A DNA stretch of 64,000 nucleotides from Pardosa pseudoannulata. Lineage: Eukaryota; Arthropoda; Arachnida; Araneae; Lycosidae. Positions within the stretch are counted from its first letter, which is position 1. Each line of letters begins with the position of its first letter. This document shows, piece after piece, positions 51,688-63,779 of this stretch. Below the pieces are notes generated by a model. It did not search any database. It was not told where the DNA came from and saw nothing but the letters and a program-made list of their open reading frames with translations. Location of the stretch: positions 74,502,509 to 74,566,508 of the forward strand of contig CM063502.1 of NCBI GenBank assembly GCA_032207245.1, read 5' to 3'. A program made the position numbers and the translations under genes.

Positions 51688-51836
51688 AAACATAAAAAAA
51701 AAATCATCATGAGGAACATAGCTTCTCGTATGCCTGATGTTAATATTAACAGGATTAACAGTTAATATTCAGACAGTTAAAATCAAGATGTTAAATACCA
51801 ATTCGTGCATTTATACTTAAATCCAATAGAAATGGC

Positions 51837-52021
51837 CGAACGATGGCCGATTGGTTAGGGTGCTGGCCTTCGGAACCGGAGTTCGTGGGTTCGAATCCCA
51901 CTGAGGCATGGATGTTCGTAGCCGTTCGGAATCGGCTTTAAGCTGTAGGTCCCGGTCTCATTAGCCCTCGTGTTGCAAAAAGTAGACCGTAGCACTCCAA
52001 ACCAAACCAAACCAAACCAAA
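51837..52021 (+). mobile_element. Full-length tRNA-derived SINE, probably tRNA-Arg(TCG) head
   Basis: This is the best copy of the family. The tRNA-like head has a Pol III A box (TGGCCGATTGG, from 51844) and a perfect B box (GGTTCGAATCC, from 51889). The anticodon-loop region CTTCGGA suggests descent from tRNA-Arg(TCG). A family-specific body follows (ATGGATGTTCGTAGCCGTTC ... CCCGGTCTCATTAGCC), then a tail of AAACC/ACCAA repeats. A perfect 14-base target-site duplication, ccaatagaaatggc, flanks it at 51823-51836 and 52022-52035. This is the signature of LINE-assisted insertion. The intact duplication and promoter boxes make it the youngest copy here. It does not fold as a functional tRNA. Confidence 0.93.
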
Positions 52022-53209
52022 CCAATAGAAATGGCTTAGAAAATACTCTAATACCAGACTTGCAGTCTCTTGTGTCATCAAGATGAAATCTAAAGCCTTA
52101 TAAATATATTTCGGTTATAATGACACAATCTCCATTTAGATCAGTGGTTCCTGAAGTGGTGTCTATGAGGTAACACAGACCCTGAGTATGTTTGTTCTCA
52201 GGTGTCTGCGTTACCGCAGAGGGTTACGAGGTACATAAAGATTAATTTGGTGTGCTTGGACAACGTTTGGGGTCCACAAGAGATTTAACGTAAAATAAAA
52301 TTATTGTGACGCATTCACATCTTTACGGAAGTTAAAATTAATAACAATAAATATATTGGTAATTATTATCATTATTCTCTATTACTTAAAACGAGACGAA
52401 TATTTGCTTGTTTATTGTCAACAGTGAATGGTTCTTTATTCTGACCCCAGACAAATATTTCAAGACATTCTTCCCTTGGTTATCTCCAATACGATGTTGG
52501 ACCTTTTTGCAAGTAAATCCACAAACTCATATGAACCCATACTGATACAGGAACAATATAGTGAAGTATTCAAAAAAGGGCTATTTGAACAAGGGCACTA
52601 CAAATTCTTTGTTATAAAAAAATACTGATTTTATATATTGCATTGTGGGTCTATGCAAAAAAGCAGTTTCCAATCATCCTATTTAGTAGAATGTAGATAT
52701 AGACAGTTATGATCCTCAACACGAAAAAAAAAAAATTGACTGATAATCCGTTTTCAAACGCGTTTCACAAACACAAAGTGAAATATGGACTCATATTAAC
52801 TCTTCAAAATACTTTATGTATATATTTGTTGTGTGTTAACGCATGTGTGCACGGATATATACACTTTGTAGATTTTGTATGAGTATGTGTACACGCGAAC
52901 GCACTTCAATTATCTTAAGACAGATTTTCAAAATTGTGCAAAAAAATTCACAGAAGATACTATCATATGAAATATGGAGTTTCACATAAAAACTTACACA
53001 AAATAATATAATTTAAATCACGGGATACTGATAGAAGATTATACTCTAGAGTTAAGAAGACATCCAAAGGTTTAACCATAAATCAAGCATATAAGAAAAC
53101 ACAAAAATATTTTAATACAAAAATTAAAAAAAAAATAGACAATAAGCTGCGAAAGTTGAAGTTTATGAAACAGTGTCTAGAGAAAAATTAATGACACCAG
53201 CGACAGTAA

Positions 53210-53580
53210 AAAGACATTTTGTAACGATTTAGTCTTAAAGACAGATGTAAAGTGATATCGGTCATTCTTCGGGGAGGGAAAAATAAAAAAGAAAGAGCCT
53301 GCAGGTAAACTCAGTCAACGACTTCTGACCTCAGATTCAACAGGCGCTCAAACACAAAAAGAATGCTAAAAAAGTCTCCCTTTTTTACTACGGAAAGGCC
53401 ATATATTTCTCACCATTGCTGTGTTAAAGACTCATATCACGTTGATAAGTGCTCGATAAGTCCTGCCCTGGAAGGGCGTCTAATGAAAGGAGATACCACA
53501 GCCTCCTAACTCATCGCGGCTGACTCGTAAATTTACGGACTTTTTATCAGCGAGTTATTAAATATTTACACTAGACGAAT
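53210..53580. promoter_or_regulatory. Candidate conserved non-coding block with paired GATA sites
   Basis: Two GATAAG motifs 11 bases apart (53444-53449, 53455-53460) are followed by TCCTGCCCTGGAAGGGCGTC, CACAGCCTCCTAACTCATCG and TTTTTATCAGCGAG, a further GATA site in reverse (TTATCAG). Complex, non-repetitive and without a coding frame. Likely an enhancer by composition only. Confidence 0.4.
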
Positions 53581-53858
53581 GAACTGAATAGAAATATACT
53601 TTTTAAATCATTTCATTCAGTGAGATAACCAGACTTTTGAATAAGGTATTGTCTAAAGCGTGAACCATAAGGGGAAGGATTCAGAATAAAGAAATTGCTT
53701 AAGCCATTATTATATTGAATACGAATAAGTAAAACTTTTCATGCGTTTTAACACACATTAGCAAAATTTTTAATCGAAGTGTTCAAATATTTTAAATAAA
53801 ATTGTAGAAAATACACTTTTTTGCCACTATTTTGTATTTTAATGTTTTAAACGTTTAA

Positions 53859-53882
53859 TTTTTTTTTTTTTTTTTTTTTTTT
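53859..53882. repeat. T24 homopolymer
   Basis: A run of 24 T. On the minus strand it would be an A tail, but no retroelement body was recognised next to it. Confidence 0.9.
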
Positions 53883-54475
53883 AACATGCTTGATATGATA
53901 CATTCTAACTTTTGAAAAAAAATTTCAAATCGGGATAGTTAAGATACAAAATTTTAAATAAAATTTATGATAAATGCAGTTACAAAACTGCTATTACAAT
54001 AAATAGTTGAAGGGTGTTAAAATCGTACTAATGCCCAAATTTAATTAAAAAGCTAAAAACAGCACCCCAGGTGCAACTGGGATGTGTAATTGGGTCAATT
54101 ATAGTGTTATCAATTGATTATCAACAAAACATGTGCTTCTTCTATATGCGCCGCTAAGAAGTGAACTTTTGCTGTTTCTATAATTTTCTACGTATGTTTT
54201 TAGATTTAATAATAACATAATTTGCTGGTTCTTATTACTTCTTGGATATTCATTTCTGTAGAAATTAAAAAGCTATTTGATTGACAGAACGGCTTAATGG
54301 CCTATTACAATATTATGGTTCTGAATTATGGATGAATTTTAATTTATGGATCTAAACAGTACAGACTAAGACCTAAGAAGAAAGTTCCCATTGTCATAAC
54401 TTTTTGTTAATTTATTTTTTCCTTTTTACCATTTTCGTCAGAAATGTATATCTATTAGGACTTATTTTACAATAG

Positions 54476-54822
54476 ATGTTTATAACTAAAATTTTGATGA
54501 TAAAAATGTGTTTATTTTTTTCTCCTTGTTTATTTTGTAGATTTCTAATTGACTTTTTTTTTTTTTTTTTTTTTTGTTTAAGGATACTACTACAAAGGAT
54601 GAGCTACCTTTTCGGAACGTGTTATAAATAGAAAAAAAAATTGTTTAATGTATGTTTATAACTAAAATTTTGATGATAAAAATGTTTTTATTTTTTTCTT
54701 CTTGTTTATTTTGTAGATTTCTCATTGACTTTTTTTTTTTTTTTTTTTTAAGGATACTACTACAAAGGAGGAGCTACCTTTTCGGTACGTGTTATAAATA
54801 GAAAAAAAAATTGTTTAATGTA
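54476..54822. repeat. Tandem duplication of a ~175-base unit containing long T runs
   Basis: Copies at 54476-54651 and 54652-54822 share ACTAAAATTTTGATGATAAA, a run of 20 or more T and GGATACTACTACAAAGGA. They differ mainly in T-run length and a few substitutions, so the duplication is recent. Confidence 0.92.
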
Positions 54823-55079
54823 CTATGAGCCGTGAAAACATAAACACCAAATTTTATACCACGAAATAACTAAAATTTTTAACACAATGTGACATTTGCA
54901 TCAGGATATCATCAAGGAGTTGTAAATTTAGGTGCAAATCTAACAATACGTTCAATAAAAAAAGAAGGAAACGGAAGAAAACCAATGTTGGCAGAATCAT
55001 TTTCTTGTCGAAAAGCAGAAAATCATCCACTTCTCTATTTTTTACGATGCCATTCTCCACAGATATTTAGACAATAAAA

Positions 55080-55340
55080 ATTGCGCGAAATTCTTGTTCC
55101 GATATTTCATTTTCGAGAGAGCCGTCCATTTCCTACATTGCAGCGGAACAGAGCGCAGGAAGGGGAGGGGGTATGTAAGAAGAGGCGCGAAGGGCGGGAA
55201 AACGCATTTCAATATTGGCGAGCGGCGAGAAAGATTGACCGAGAAAATGCAGCCAACGAAAAAAAAAGTTATAAATTATCCAATAGGTTCTACCGAATGT
55301 GCGTATGTGCTTGAGTACGTGGTTCGGAGTCGGTAGATCA
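55080..55340. other. GC/purine-rich block, possible promoter or repeat core
   Basis: Contains GCGCAGGAAGGGGAGGGGG, AGAGGCGCGAAGGGCGGGAA and GCGAGCGGCGAG with several CpGs. Its right two-thirds belong to the first copy of the 416-base tandem duplication. It could be an upstream ARNT promoter region or an untranslated first exon on the minus strand, but no splice-compatible coding exon (phase 2 exit) was found. Confidence 0.25.
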
Positions 55341-56003
55341 TTATGGAAGCGAATTTGCAGAAACAGGATTGCCTCTTACGTTTTATAAGCAATCGGTGTT
55401 TAGGAAATTGTGACTTGCACTTGAAAAACCAGGCGCTGAAAGCGGATCACAAATGCATTCCCCTAAAATGCTGTTCGCATCTCAGAAAAACAATATTCTC
55501 TATAGTATAATAATTACAAGTTAACGGATGACGAATGTATTTTCAGCATAGGAATCGCGATTATGTTTGTGCTTAATATAACTATTGTAAGTAAACGGTG
55601 ATATAAATTGATCGGAAACCGTATTTCAATAATTGGCTAGCGGCGAGAAAGATTGACGGAGAAAATGCAGCCTATTAAAAAAGAAAATAAGTATAAAGTT
55701 GTAAATTATCCAATAGGTTCAACTAAATGTTAATATATTCTTGAATACGTGGTTTGGGAAAAGTAGATCATTATGGAAGCGAATTTGCAGGAAGGGGATT
55801 GCCTCTTAAATTTTATAAACAATCGGTGCTTTGCGGATCAGTTACACTCCAATAAAATATTCGCTATTTTCGTTAGAATAATAATTTCAAGTAAGCGACA
55901 TTCTTGAAAGACAAATACACTTTTAAAAATAGGAACCATATTTTTTGCTTAATATAAATGTTGTAAATAAACGACTACATAAATTGGCAAAACACAATCA
56001 AAT
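55203..56003. repeat. Diverged tandem duplication of a ~416-base unit
   Basis: Copies at 55203-55618 and 55619-56003 share CGGCGAGAAAGATTGAC, AAATTATCCAATAGGTTC, ATCATTATGGAAGCGAATTT and GCTTAATATAA. The first copy is GC-richer and starts in the block at 55080-55340; the second has drifted toward AT. Open frames in copy 1 are not kept in copy 2. Confidence 0.88.
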
Positions 56004-56940
56004 TTATTACATGTCTTTAGCGTCCGCAAAATTATGTAAATAAAAATAAATATAACAGTATAAATTTCGATTCTTTCTTTTTATTTTCCACACATTGATT
56101 TGTACTATTATCGGGTGTACAAAAGTAAATATAAGATGCAACACAATACAAAAAATGTCGAAAACTATTTTAGTAAAAAAGTATTAGGTAAACTCTAAAA
56201 CTCAGAGAAAACAAATGTTTTTATTCAACGGCTAAAGTCACAGGAGATTTCATTTATTTTCGTTTCAAAATACAATATCTAAATAAATATCGAACTGTAA
56301 CAGAGAAAGACACATTTCGCGATTCTAAGTGAATTTCTCCGTATGCTAACTTTTAAAGTTGAGAATAAATAACTTTTGCTGCCTTTTAATAAAGAAAATA
56401 TTTGGAAATTCTCTAATTTTGCTAATAAACAAACACACGCTCTAGAAATACATTCAGAAATTTAAAATTATTTTTGTACAAATGAAAAAAAATTTACAAG
56501 AAATATTTTTTTTCTGTACACCAATAGCAGTATTAAATTTTTATTTTTCCTAATTAAACTACAAGTTTTATTTCTTTGAAACAGCTGTTAAACTACTCTA
56601 GCTTTCAATCTATCAAAATTTCTAAAAAATAAATTTTTTAATATATTTTTTGTAGAACTATTTTCGGCGTTGAAAGTAGTGAAAAGAAATCTTAAATAAT
56701 AAGAAAATATTTTTTAATCACAACGAATTTTATAAATGACTACACCTCACTGAATTTCACTAAAAATTATCTATTACTAACGCTATAGAAGTTAATAGAA
56801 AGCTGACTTTCTGGTCAGTTCAAAATAGTTTACGTTCTGAAAACACAATATTTAGACCTTTTGGAAGATTTTTAGCTGGTTATAAAACCAGATGAAGCCA
56901 GGTATAACTCAAGTAATCCAAGATAATGTTTAGTTTTTAA

Positions 56941-57553
56941 CACTAGATTTACGGACCAAGCCAATTTGACTCATTAAAAATTTGATCACTATATATATAT
57001 AACTTTAAACTCTCTTTTCAAAACCATACGTTGGTTTTTAGTTAAGTAATAAAATATACGTAAACTTTCATTCCTCTTCCCCGCAGACCCCTTCATTTCG
57101 CATTATCAAATGTGGTATACCTATTTTCACGGTTGTGAGACAATTTGACTCATAGAATGTATATGAAAATAAATAAATATAGTATAAAATAAATATAAAG
57201 TATATAAAGTATAGAATAAAGTAAATATAGAGAAGAAGTCGAGAACACTTCCATTCCAATGACAGAAATTCATGCTACTGAAGCAGGGAAGTATTGTCAA
57301 GTTCAATAATCATGCAAAAGAAACAGATGTAGAAACCATTGTGCTAAATGTAATAGAAATTTTTGCCGAAAATGTGTTTCAAAAACAGATTTTATATGTC
57401 AAAAATGTTTTCCATGAATTTTTTGATAATAAACATTTCATTTAAATTAATTTGGAACTATTTTATTTACAAAAAACTTCAATTTTCTTGTATGAATCAA
57501 ATTGGCTCACTTCAGTAAAAATAGGTATATGATCAACATCTGTAAATCCAGTG
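56941..57553 (+). mobile_element. 613-base piggyBac-like remnant with Cys-rich C-terminal relic
   Basis: The ends CACTAGATTTACGGA and TCTGTAAATCCAGTG are inverted repeats matching at 13 of 15 positions and are flanked by TTAA (56937-56940, 57554-57557). A second inverted pair lies just inside (GCCAATTTGACTCAT near the left end, ATGAATCAAATTGGC near the right). Plus-strand bases 57281-57418 read, after one in-frame stop, as a dense Cys cluster with repeated C-x2-C pairs (CAKC, CRKC, CQKC) ending in a stop. This resembles the zinc-binding C-terminal domain of piggyBac transposases. The rest of the transposase is deleted, so it is a dead, internally deleted copy. Confidence 0.8.
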
Positions 57554-58670
57554 TTAAACACAAGATATTAGAAAAATATGTACACATAAAAATATTATTT
57601 ACTTGCTGGAGTTTTAATATTTACTTTTAAGGTAAATGCCTCTTAATTTTTCAGATTTTTGCAACCTCACATTCAAGTTTTATTCTAGTTTAAAAGAGAA
57701 CATTTATTTCCACATCTTTAACATAAAAAAAAAAAATAATCGAACAAGGCTAATTTACGATGTACGCACAAAAGAGTTGTAGAAAAAGTTTGAATTTGGA
57801 AAATATTTGTACAACAATCCAGGGAAACCACAATATTTATATTCCCACTACAGATGCACGCTAGCATTAATGATTACTACAACAGAATATATTAGTGCTT
57901 TAAAACAATCATGCGGAAACTTATATTTACTTTATATTTAAACAGCGGTTACTTTTCTTTCTATTTAAACACTGAATCCAAAATTACTAAGTGTTTAATG
58001 ATTTCATTATTGCACCATAGCAACATTAATCGAAAGCTAGCAGAACAAACTAATGAAATTTTTTAAAACAGTCAAAACTGTCAAAGGCTTTTTCTCATTA
58101 ATCAAGGAAATTAGTTCCGAAATTGCCACCGCAGCCCGGACAGTACATAATTTAGTATTTTGCATTCTATGTCAAGAATATTTTTCGGACATTCATAAAT
58201 GTTTAATAACAATGAATAAATAGCGTATAATGTAAATGAATGCAACAGTTGCACTAAAAGTAATTCTAAATGAACAAAAAAAAAAAAGTCCAACTACGTT
58301 AAAGCGGGAAAAAATCTATTATTTTAAAGATATAACTTAAAATTGTTAAAATAAACTAATGTAAAAACATAAAAGATGGAACAAATAGTCACTGTTCAGA
58401 AACTGCAAAGAAAGCCTCAATTCTGAACCTATATAATGAAGCTTTTGTGGATGCAAAACAATTCACCCTTGTAAAACAAGTCTACAAACTAACGAAATGA
58501 GACAAATTACGTTTTCTTTTAAAACATGTAGCAAGACAAAATATGAATGAAGCATTTATTTATTTTTTTATAGGAAAAATTAATGCAAGGTCTGAAATAT
58601 GTAGAAAAAAGCTAGCCAATATTGAAGCAGTTAAAATCAGGTAATATGCATACACAATGTTAGGAGAAAC

Positions 58671-58990
58671 AACCCAGATGGCAAGCATTCTTGCAGAAAG
58701 TTTGATTTTTCTATATAATATCTTGTCATAACAAATTTGACGAGACAAACTTGCAGTAAAACTCCTGCAAGTTAGACGGAACATAAAACAACCACTCCTT
58801 TGCAACTCTATTTTGCTTCAAAACTATGGCAACCTTGTCATGAACACTTTGAAGCAAGCATAATTTCTTATACTTGCTGCAGTCTTGTTTCAAACTTGCA
58901 GATTTGTCATGCTGAACTTGTTGCAAGTTTGCAGGCTTGCAAAGCAAGACTGCAAGTCTGCTACAAACTAAATTTGCTATTTCGGAAAGT
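58671..58990 (-). mobile_element. TA-site MITE-like element, copy 2, inverted
   Basis: This is the reverse-oriented relative of 39859-40177, collinear throughout (for example CAAATTTGACGAGACAAACT and ACTCCTTTGCAAC). The terminal TCTGGG-type repeat is readable on the left (cccagatggcaagca) but decayed on the right. Several open frames on both strands here are by-products of the internal TTGCAAGTTT repeats. Confidence 0.75.
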
Positions 58991-61900
58991 GTTTTCTTCA
59001 TGTATTATAAACATAATAGCTAAGAAATAATACAAAGAAATCAACAAATAGGTACCACGCTTCACCGAAATCCCTTTGATGGGACAATGTAATCACAAAA
59101 ATATTTACAGTAAAGGTATTAAAAATAGGTGTTTTGAAAATGCTGCAAGATTTTTTAAAGATTATTCGACAGGAGATGACTATTGAAAAATATTAAAAAT
59201 TACCTTAATATGAATGTAGAATCACAGCAAGGAAACATAATTTTGAAGCAAATAATTTACTAATATCAGCAAAATAAAAAAACTTGAAAATTAACAGATT
59301 AGTGGTTCCATTTTTAAAAAACAATTACTATTCTGCAAAATAAGAGATTGTAGATGCTTATGGAATAATACCAGCTAGAGTTAAATAAAAATAATGAAAT
59401 ATATAGAATCAATTTCTAAAGATTTACTAAAGGTAAAACGAATAGTTTTCATCGCAAAATGTGTTAAGCAAACAGAAAATGCTTTAATAGCTGAATCAAT
59501 TTCTAATTAAAATTTAAATGCTTGTTTAATACTAATTTTACCCTTCGCATCATCCAATCGTTGATGTATTAAGTAAATGTAGAAAGAAAAGCTGAACAAT
59601 GAGGTCATATGAAATACGCGAATTTCATCGACACATATTCTTCTTTTAGTATAGAAAAGCATGGTGATTCGTAGTCAAGCGATCGGGCTTTTCTTCTTTG
59701 AGCGTAATGTCGGGTGAATGAAATAAATTTGAATTTTTAAGATGCCTTGCTTCAAAAATGCATATATTACAAAGCCAGTGCTTATTTCTGGAATGGGATT
59801 TACGGGACTAGAATGGGATGTAAACTTTTTTTTTCTTTTCTGTCTGAAGTTTTTATTGTGTTCAATAAATGCAAATAAAGATTAAGAAATTTTTGTTTTA
59901 ACAGTTGCTACCCGTACTTTTGAAAGTTAAAGCAATATATTACTGCTTTTAAAGGTAGATTTCACTTTGATATTCAGATGTAATATTCAAATTATATCGA
60001 AATAATGCGCATCATTATTCTTTTAATGCTAGTTACAGCGAAAATTAGAATAGCAGGAAGAGAGGGGTTGAGGTGAGGCAATAACATTAAGCATATAACG
60101 TGTGAACCAGGTTGGTATATTATTCGTTAAAATTAAGCTACTTAGCTAAAAGAGAATTAAACTCGGCCATGAAAACTATTGATATATTCCTAAATGTACA
60201 GAAAATTAGTCTGTTAATAAAGTATAATCAAAAAGTACCGACAAAATGTAATAAAAAGGAAATCCAACACCTTCGGTATATCTCAGTACATCATCTGATT
60301 ATCGGTCACTGGTAAGCATGCTCGTATAGTTGATTTCTGTCGAGTGTTACAGTTATAGATCGGGGCATAAGTAGATATAGCGGGTATTGTGCTGTTCGTA
60401 TGCGTACAATTGTGAATAAATGTTAAATATAATATCATAAATATTTATCCAAAATATTTGCATTTCAACTCAAATCAAAATAGCTACCATCCGCTTTTAG
60501 GTACTGAACAATCTTAATAGGAATACAACTTTCAATTTGACAATTAACTCGCTGGGAAGGACGTTTAAGCGCAAAACGTTTTAAATATATCGGGAAATAA
60601 CTTTTCTAATTATGTGAAAGGATAGGCTACATTTACTGACTTCAGGATTTCTGCCAACAAACAAAAAAATATCACGGATGACAGCAGACACTTTATAAAA
60701 ATCGGTCCACCGTACAAACTACGGTCTATAGATTCAACAATAGGACGCAAACTAGAAAGATCTTTCTCTTTACATAGACAATTGTGCAGTGAATCCGCAC
60801 GATAATGCTTGAGGTAAAAAAGAACAAGAAACTTAAGTGGAATTTTTTCCAAGCGCGCGAAGTTTTGATGAAAATCAAATCCTTTATGCACACAGTAAAG
60901 CACAGCTTTGTTTGCACCCAAGCGCTCTACTTGCCAAAAGCAGGTAACTATTACGAAATTTTCTTTAAATACCTAATATTAATCCAGTATTGTTTCAAAA
61001 AAATTTCTCAAGCACTTCATATTACATTTTGCAAAAAATTTAATCCTATTTATAAATTTGCCAATTTTTCACTTCCATTCTCGCGACAAACAACCGAAGT
61101 TTCGTTGTTTATATCTAGTAAAAATAGACAATTTTCAAAATTTTAGTCTCTATCACTATATCTTTAAATAAGCATTAGGGCTACTTCCTAGAAAATCTAA
61201 CAAAGATAATTTGAAATACCAAAAACACTAAACTGAAAAAATAATTTTTGGAAATAAGCGAAGGTATCCAATTTGAAAATCTTAACAACATAGGGAAGAA
61301 AGCTCTTTAGATAATATATCAGGGGGTAAAACAAGTTAAGATGAGCAAAAAAAGATAAACATAGATCAGTATAGACAAGAACTCTGTGACCAACAAGTTT
61401 GAATGTACGACAATGGGAAGCGAGAGAATTGCTTAAATGGTATTAAACTAAAATTAATGCAGTATTTAAAGATAATTATAAATATGCTATCTGCTATATT
61501 AAGAGATAATAATTATAAACAATAGGCTCTTTTAATATGCAACACAAAGACTAATTATATAGCAAGTTCCTGTTTGGAATAGGATGACTGCCATCAATAG
61601 GATTACTAGCAAAAAACTTTTCAGTAGATGAGATAAGAATAATTGAAATTTTGATTATTACTAATATTAAGTAAGATCAGAACATCTGCAGTTCTGCCCA
61701 GAATAAAATTACCATTTTGACAAAACTTATTAGCATCAATTATACAAATCTGAGTATGTGCAGACAAGTAAAAAACAAATATGTACTCATTTGACTTAGA
61801 TAATCGCACAAACAAAAGGCTTAATTAAATTATGACAACTATATACGTCTCTTAAAAAAAATCTGAAATGAAAGTATAGGAGATTACAATGATAAAAAGA

Positions 61901-63371
61901 TTAAGGTACTTCAACCTATTAATAATTATGCTTCTTTTTATGGGACATCATTTATACAACAACCTCTTGTAACAAACTTTCAATCATAAATTTAAGCGTT
62001 GCAAAAAAACTCGACCAAATAAACCTTATATCCAATCTACTATAGTTTAAAATATTATCGATTTAGGATAACGAAATTTTTGCTCGGTGCTGAACTATTT
62101 TTCTTCTTTGAATATGTCGCATCAAAAATTTAGCAGAATTATTAGATTTAGCAGAAAGATTTTTAAATATCAAATTTTCAATAATTGATTCTTTTAAGAT
62201 ATCTTGTACCTCATACTTATTCCTATGAATATACAATTTTTTTTAATTAATGAAATAAATGTCTTTAAAATGATGAACTATCATGCAATATCAGTGGTAA
62301 AATTGTAATTAAAACACAATACATTTATCTGTAGTTTCATACAAAAACTACATTTTTATTTTGTATGAAGAGCATACATTATTCATTTCATAGTTCATAA
62401 TTTCAAAGATAAATTATAATGCTTTAATTTCAAATAAAATATGCATATATTCATAAAAATAAATGTTATATGATGGACAATCAGATAACTGATAAACTAA
62501 ATCAATGCAATTTTATGATTTAAAAATGTTCAATTAAACCTAGAAATTCGATGGTGTATCAATAAGTAACATATGTGTAAATTTTCTTTGCAATGGTAAG
62601 CTATGTAGTTAAAATGTAAATGTTCAAAATAGAGGTTGCAACTGAGCTGAATACTATAGAGATGTCGACAATATTTCGTAACGGTAGCTTGCGTTGGTCA
62701 CCGTTAAAATGGAATTTGAGATTAGATCGACATCGACCACTTTGGACTAGCAATGAGTAGTGATAACATTTCTTTCAACTAAAGACATGCAAGTTGGAGA
62801 AAATAATTGGACAGTGGACATTTACGAAAAGATCCTATTGACCATACCAATATGGTTAGAAGACGTAAACTATTTAAAGGTGGATCAATTCTCAAACGGG
62901 CCGTTCGACAGTGGTTCTATTCACAGCCGACAGATCTCTATGAGACCAGGATTTTCAAACTAAGACAGGAACAAATACCCCAACATAAAAGACACTTATC
63001 TCGAAAAGTCATAAATTTGTACTACTTTGATTTTCGTTTCATACTAACATTGATTGCCATCGATAAAATTGTGTTCAAAATTATGTAATTAATACTCCCT
63101 CGTATTTTGAAATTGCATAAAAGAAAAAATATAACTTGCCCATTACCAAATTATATTATTTTTCTAAATAAATAATTCTGTTTTAGAAAGTTGATTTTGT
63201 TGACTTTTACTGCAGTTAAAAAAAAAATGTATCAGAAACCTTAAAATATATTTATAATATGAAAAACTTAAATGATAACAGAATGGCATAAATGTTGTTT
63301 TCACAGAAAAATAGCAAAGTGATTAAAAAAAGTTTAAAAAAAAATCAGTTCAATGAAAAAAATATTTTTAA

Positions 63372-63588
63372 CCCTTAATTTGACAAGATGTTTTTCAAAT
63401 ATTTTTTAATTTTAATTTCTGTCATTTTCCCATGTCTGTATCGACATTAGGATCTCTATAAAATAAACAAAAAAATATATCATTTTACATTTTTGAAATA
63501 ATGTCCGCTGTGGTGAACACTGACAATTATTTTATATAGCAGTTATAAATATACATGTCCTGTGTAGCGGACTTAGCCAAATTACGGA
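63372..63588. mobile_element. 217-base piggyBac-type MITE, copy 2
   Basis: This is a second member of the family at 23964-24180, the same length and in the same orientation. It starts CCCTTAATTTGACAAGATG after TTAA (63368-63371) and ends before TTAA (63589-63592). The right terminal repeat has decayed to CAAATTACGGA. Confidence 0.88.
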
Positions 63589-63779
63589 TTAATTACTAAA
63601 TAAACTTGAACTATAATTTTGGAATACAAAACGTAAAGCAATTGAAGAATGTTATACCAATTACTACCTATTCCCAGTTTTAATAAAGAGCACTATTCAA
63701 ACACTCCAAAAGCGTAACGATAAAGCTGAGTAATTAATAACGTTAATTAAGGAACTTTCTAATTTTTCTTTTCTTAGAG

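Noticed and set aside
52140..52270. CAGTGGTTCCTGAAGTGGTG, similar to hAT ends
   Set aside because: No matching right end or 8-base duplication was found.
55080..55133. Minus-strand ATG followed by MDGSLENEISEQEFRA
   Set aside because: It reaches a stop after 20 codons with no good phase-2 donor before it, so it is not supported as a first exon.
58560..59030. Three overlapping frames on both strands
   Set aside because: They lie in the inverted TA-site element with TTGCAAGTTT repeats; no protein similarity.
59655..59715. Another possible tRNA-like SINE head (GGTGATTCGTAGTCAAGCG)
   Set aside because: No B box and no family body follow.
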